Below are positions 12,615 to 15,400 of a stretch of DNA of 15,400 bases, piece after piece. Origin of the DNA: an uncultured Collinsella sp. (GTDB lineage: Bacteria > Actinomycetota > Coriobacteriia > Coriobacteriales > Coriobacteriaceae); the NCBI GenBank assembly GCA_902478865.1, contig CABSNA010000011.1:1-15400 (forward strand). The letters are read 5' to 3'. Numbering within the stretch: the stretch's first letter is position 1; every line of letters starts with the position of its first letter. Under the pieces are notes generated by a model that saw only the letters and a list, made by a program, of their open reading frames with translations, did not search any database and was not told the origin of the DNA. The position numbers were made by a program, and so were the translations under genes.

Positions 12615-14045
12615 ATGGCTCTTTGGGGCGGTCGTTTTGAGGCAGGCGTGGCCGAGGTCACGCAGGAGTTTGGCGCGTCGCTGCCGGTCGACAAACATCT
12701 CTATAAGCAGGATATCGCCGGCTCTAAGGCGCATGCCAAAATGCTGGCGGCCCAGGGCATCATCAGTGCCGAGGACGAGCGCGCGATTGCCGAGGGCCTG
12801 ACCGGAATCGAACAGGATATCGATGCCGGCAACTTTACCTTCGACATCAACGACGAAGACATTCATATGTCCATCGAGAGCGAGCTGACGCGTCGCATCG
12901 GCGAGGCTGGCAAGCGCTTGCATACTGGGCGTTCGCGCAACGACCAGGTGGCGACCGATACGCGACTGGGCGTCAAGGCGCTGGCCAAGGAGCTCATGGA
13001 GGCCAATCTTGAGCTGCGCCATGTGCTGGTGGATGCGGCCAAGAAGTACGACAAGGTGATTCTGCCGGGCTACACGCACATGCAGCACGCTCAGCCCGTG
13101 CTGCTGTCGCATCATCTGCTGGCGTATTCCTGGATGTTCGCGCGCGACTTTACGCGCCTGAAGGCCGCCTTTGATGCCGCCGACAACTGCCCGCTGGGTG
13201 CTGCCGCGCTTGCCGGTACGAGCTATCCGCTCGATCGTCAGATGACGGCTGCCGAACTTGGCTTTGCGGGTGTGATTCCCAACTCGCTCGATGCGGTTTC
13301 CGACCGCGATTTCCTGCTCGATCTGCATTACGCCGGCTCCGTCATGGCGATGCACCTGTCGCGTCTTTCCGAGGAGATCGTGCTGTGGTCGAGCTCCGAA
13401 TTTGGCTTTATCACGCTTTCAGACTCCTACTCCACCGGCTCGTCCATCATGCCGCAGAAGAAGAATCCCGACTTTGCCGAGCTTATCCGCGGCAAGAGCG
13501 GCCGTGTGTATGGCAACCTGGTGCAGCTGCTCGTGACCATGAAGGGCCTGCCGCTTGCTTATAACAAGGACTTGCAGGAGGACAAGGAGGGCGCGCTCGA
13601 TACCGCCCATACGCTCATGCAGTGCCTGTCGGTTATGGCCGGTATGATTTCGACTTGGACCGTCAACGAGGATGCCATGGCGCGCGAGTGCGGCGTGGGT
13701 CACCTTGCCGCCACCGATGTTGCCGATTACCTGGCTAAGCGTGGTCTGCCGTTCCGCGAGGCACATGCCGTGGTGGGGCATCTGGTTCTGATGTGTGAGA
13801 AGCGCGGCTGCAATCTTGAGGACCTGCCGTTTGAGGTGTTCCAGGAGGCAAGCCCGCTCTTTGAGCGCGACATTACCGAGGCGCTCGACATCCCGTCGAT
13901 TGTCGCTGCACGCACGACCGAGGGCGGTACCGCCCCTGCCGCCGTTGCCGTGCAGCTGCAGCGTGCCGAGGCGCAGCTCGTGGTCGACGAAGGCGTGTTT
14001 GGATCGCTAACCAAGGTCGTCGAGATGGGCCACGGGATAAAGTAA
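12615..14045 (+). CDS. argH: Argininosuccinate lyase
   Basis: ArgH splits argininosuccinate into arginine and fumarate, the last step of arginine synthesis. The 476-residue protein begins with the family-typical ALWGGRF and carries DIAGSKAHA (33-41), TGRSRNDQVATD (104-115), THMQHAQP (154-161) and the fumarase/aspartase-superfamily signature GSSIMPQKKNP (275-285), whose serine is the catalytic acid/base. It is complete, slightly longer than the usual 455-470. The start at 12615 has AAGGGG eight bases upstream and gives the standard N-terminus; the frame reads open 75 bases further upstream but without family similarity. It lies 118 bp after the small ORF. A small perfect hairpin, ATCGC-TTTA-GCGAT (12547-12560), precedes it. 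No clear promoter is visible. Confidence 0.98.
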   Translation: MALWGGRFEAGVAEVTQEFGASLPVDKHLYKQDIAGSKAHAKMLAAQGIISAEDERAIAEGLTGIEQDIDAGNFTFDINDEDIHMSIESELTRRIGEAGKRLHTGRSRNDQVATDTRLGVKALAKELMEANLELRHVLVDAAKKYDKVILPGYTHMQHAQPVLLSHHLLAYSWMFARDFTRLKAAFDAADNCPLGAAALAGTSYPLDRQMTAAELGFAGVIPNSLDAVSDRDFLLDLHYAGSVMAMHLSRLSEEIVLWSSSEFGFITLSDSYSTGSSIMPQKKNPDFAELIRGKSGRVYGNLVQLLVTMKGLPLAYNKDLQEDKEGALDTAHTLMQCLSVMAGMISTWTVNEDAMARECGVGHLAATDVADYLAKRGLPFREAHAVVGHLVLMCEKRGCNLEDLPFEVFQEASPLFERDITEALDIPSIVAARTTEGGTAPAAVAVQLQRAEAQLVVDEGVFGSLTKVVEMGHGIK

Positions 14046-14098
14046 GGGTTTGGCCGAAGCCGTTTTTGCCATTTATTGAGGAATCGTTTTTTGCTTTT

Positions 14099-14132
14099 AC
14101 GGGTGTCTGCTGATGCGGACGCCCGTATTTTG
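14099..14132 (+). terminator. Terminator of argH
   Basis: ACGGGTGTC (14099-14107) pairs with GACGCCCGT (14118-14126), nine pairs with one G-U, and is followed by ATTTTGTTG. It lies 53 bp after the argH stop. Confidence 0.8.
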
Positions 14133-14202
14133 TTGCTATGGGGGAGGGGCTTGTCGAGAACTTCTGTAGGACCTTTGGGCAGGTTGTGAAGGGGTTACGT
14201 TC

Positions 14203-14254
14203 GCGGACGGCAACCGACCGTCCGCTCGGTTCGGTGCGGTTGATGCGCGGTCGG
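14203..14254 (+). other. Mutually exclusive GC-rich hairpins in the argH-ndk spacer
   Basis: The 298-bp stretch between the argH terminator and ndk has no gene I can support. It contains three overlapping perfect pairings: GCGGACGG/CCGTCCGC (14203-14210, 14218-14225), AACCGA/TCGGTT (14212-14217, 14226-14231) and CCGACCG/CGGTCGG (14214-14220, 14248-14254). They share bases and cannot all form together. This could be a small RNA, a structured leader, or only GC-rich repetition. The ndk promoter candidate lies downstream, so it need not be part of the ndk transcript. Confidence 0.45.
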
Positions 14255-14338
14255 ATGGTACTCTAATCGGGCTCGAAACAGAAGTGACACATATGGAGCG
14301 CTTTAATAAATTGCAACGTTTCAATAAACAGCTTTTTG

Positions 14339-14367
14339 TTTAACTGCAGCTAAAACTCTGTTACGAT
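14339..14367 (+). promoter_or_regulatory. Candidate ndk promoter
   Basis: TTTAAC (14339-14344) and TACGAT (14362-14367) are exactly 17 bases apart in a locally AT-rich region 64 bp before the ndk start. Neither hexamer is perfect. A start near 14374 would give a leader of about 57 nt. Confidence 0.45.
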
Positions 14368-14430
14368 GCAGTCCAGGCGGGTGCCGGAATGGGACTTGGG
14401 CACGCGCGAACCTACTTGAAAGGCTACCTT

Positions 14431-14835
14431 ATGGCTATCGAGAAGACCTTCATCATGATTAAGCCCGACGCCGTGCGCGACCGCAAGATCGGCGAGATCG
14501 TTGCTCGCATTGAGCGCAGCGGCCTTGTCATCGAGCGCATGGAGATGACCACGCTCGAGCGCGCTACCGTCGAGGAGCACTACGCCCATCTGGCCGACAA
14601 GCCCTTCTTTGGCGGTCTCTGTGACTTTATGACGAGCGGTCCGGTCGTCAAGATGGTCGTTTCCGGTCTCTCCGCTGTTGCTAAGATGCGCACCCTCATG
14701 GGCGCTACTAATCCGCTTGACGCTGCTCCCGGTACCATCCGCGGCGACTTTGCCGTCGATGTCAACGCCAACGTGATCCACGGCTCCGACTGCCTGGAGA
14801 ACGCCGAGATTGAGATCAAGCGCTTCTTTGGCTAA
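14431..14835 (+). CDS. ndk: Nucleoside diphosphate kinase
   Basis: Ndk passes the terminal phosphate from ATP to other nucleoside diphosphates through a phosphohistidine, balancing NTP and dNTP pools in the cytosol. The 134-residue product has the N-terminal KTFIMIKPDAV (Lys11), the substrate-binding segment MTSGPVVKMV (67-76), the conserved Arg104 in GTIRGDFA, and the active-site signature NVIHGSDCLENAEIEI (114-129) with His117. Length is typical of short bacterial forms. The start at 14431 has GAAAGG eight bases upstream; the 14-codon extension to 14389 lacks a site. It is a single-gene unit between its own promoter candidate and a strong terminator. Confidence 0.98.
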   Translation: MAIEKTFIMIKPDAVRDRKIGEIVARIERSGLVIERMEMTTLERATVEEHYAHLADKPFFGGLCDFMTSGPVVKMVVSGLSAVAKMRTLMGATNPLDAAPGTIRGDFAVDVNANVIHGSDCLENAEIEIKRFFG

Positions 14836-14872
14836 ACCAGCTTTGACTCCTTAAAGCTGTTAGCGTGTGGCT

Positions 14873-14907
14873 AGGGCGCCGCGGAACTCCATCCGCGGCG
14901 CTCTTTT
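14873..14907 (+). terminator. Terminator of ndk
   Basis: A 13-bp stem (14873-14885 with 14892-14904, one G-U) with a 6-nt loop leads into TTTT. It lies 37 bp after the ndk stop and is a classic intrinsic terminator. Confidence 0.92.
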
Positions 14908-14923
14908 ATTCCAAAATCTATGA

Positions 14924-14960
14924 AGGGGCCCGCTCGGACATGTGTTCCGAGCGGGCCCCT
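14924..14960 (-). terminator. Hairpin at the 3' end of rpiB
   Basis: Arms 14924-14938 and 14946-14960 are perfect inverted copies of 15 bp with a 7-nt loop. On the minus strand the stem is followed by TTCATAGATTTTGG, a broken T-rich tail. It lies 26 bp after the rpiB stop and faces the ndk terminator, so the two convergent genes each have a stop signal. Confidence 0.75.
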
Positions 14961-14986
14961 GCTGTTAGCTTGTGGCACTGAATAGT

Positions 14987-15400
14987 TTAGGCTTCGTCGA
15001 CGATCTTAAGGCCGCGCGTGTGATCGATCTCGTTGAGGAGGTTAACGCGGCGCTCGTGACGACCACCCTCAAACTCGGCGTCGAGCCACTCGTCGACAAT
15101 CATCTTGGCGAGCTCGGAGCCCACGACGCGGGCGCCAAAGGCGAGCACGTTGGTATTGTTGTGCATGCGGGAGAGCTTGGCGCTGAAGGGCTCGGAGCAC
15201 ACAACGGCGCGTACGCCCTCGACCTTGTTGGCAGCCAGACTAATCCCGACGCCGGTGCCACAGATGAGGATGCCCAGGTCGACGTCACCGTTGGCCACGG
15301 CCTTACCCACCTTGTAGCCGGCGATGGGGTAATCGAAGCTCTCGGAGGTGTCGGTGCCAAAGTTCACGACCTCGCAGCCGCGCTCCTTCAGGTGCTCGGA
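14987..15400 (-). CDS. rpiB: Ribose-5-phosphate isomerase B, N-terminus beyond the window
   Basis: RpiB interconverts ribose 5-phosphate and ribulose 5-phosphate in the pentose phosphate pathway. The visible 137 residues cover nearly all of the protein. They run from the end of the first helix (EHLKERGCEVVNFG) through SFDYP and the active-site loop GILICGTGVGISLAANK, whose Cys is the usual catalytic base, to RMHNNTNVLAFGARVVG near the phosphate site. The frame is open to the right edge with no plausible start: the first in-frame Met-type codon (GTG at 15367) lies inside the fold. About 15-20 residues should therefore lie outside the window. LacA/B galactose-6-phosphate isomerases are relatives, but the CGTG loop favours RpiB. 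Confidence 0.94.
   Translation of the reverse strand, partial: SEHLKERGCEVVNFGTDTSESFDYPIAGYKVGKAVANGDVDLGILICGTGVGISLAANKVEGVRAVVCSEPFSAKLSRMHNNTNVLAFGARVVGSELAKMIVDEWLDAEFEGGRHERRVNLLNEIDHTRGLKIVDEA

Noticed and set aside
14203..14231. H-type pseudoknot upstream of ndk
   Set aside because: The two stems interlock, but no bases are left to cross the 8-bp first stem, so both cannot form fully together. It was kept only as competing hairpins.
14136..14324. 62-residue minus-strand open frame in the argH-ndk spacer
   Set aside because: It starts with TTG, has no ribosome-binding site, and a Ser/Arg/Pro-rich composition like non-coding frames.

Overview
The window is GC-rich, dense bacterial chromosome whose genes, Shine-Dalgarno sequences and CGC/CGT/CTG/CTC codon preference look like a high-GC actinobacterium. 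The combination of ThiC without the long N-terminal domain, a clostridial-type M18 aminopeptidase, YaaA and split argG/argH with leader sequences fits Coriobacteriia (for example Collinsella or a relative). That placement is inference from style, not a database match. No tRNA, rRNA, CRISPR array, transposase or phage gene is visible. Almost all of the window is core metabolism; the unusual content is in the intergenic DNA.

Layout. 1-917: the end of an unidentified gene with an acidic tail, then an SGNH/GDSL hydrolase. 930-3393 (minus strand): thiamin pyrimidine synthesis, a TPP riboswitch followed by thiC and thiD. 3444-3965: a small single-pass membrane protein of unknown function, divergent from thiC. 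3989-6299 (minus): yaaA and an M18 aminopeptidase, separated by a long imperfect hairpin. 6466-9216: polA, divergent from the aminopeptidase. 9217-9483: convergent junction holding a 31-bp perfect inverted repeat around a second hairpin. 9484-10311 (minus): a Cof-type HAD phosphatase. 10312-14045: arginine synthesis, argG with a 24-codon arginine-rich leader ORF and candidate attenuator hairpins, a 56-codon small ORF, then argH. 14046-14835: a structured spacer and ndk. 14987-15400 (minus): rpiB, cut by the window edge.

How the genes work together. ThiC makes HMP-phosphate from AIR and ThiD phosphorylates it to HMP-PP, under TPP control at thiC. ArgG and ArgH carry out the last two steps from citrulline to arginine; the argG leader looks like a sensor of charged tRNA-Arg. 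Ndk and PolA serve nucleotide supply and DNA replication/repair, RpiB the pentose phosphate pathway, and YaaA probably iron/peroxide stress.

The strongest candidate for something undescribed is the arginine-rich leader peptide and hairpin cascade before argG (10586-10771). Next are the 126-bp nested palindrome at 9347-9472, the long stem before yaaA, the small ORF between argG and argH, and the mutually exclusive hairpins before ndk.
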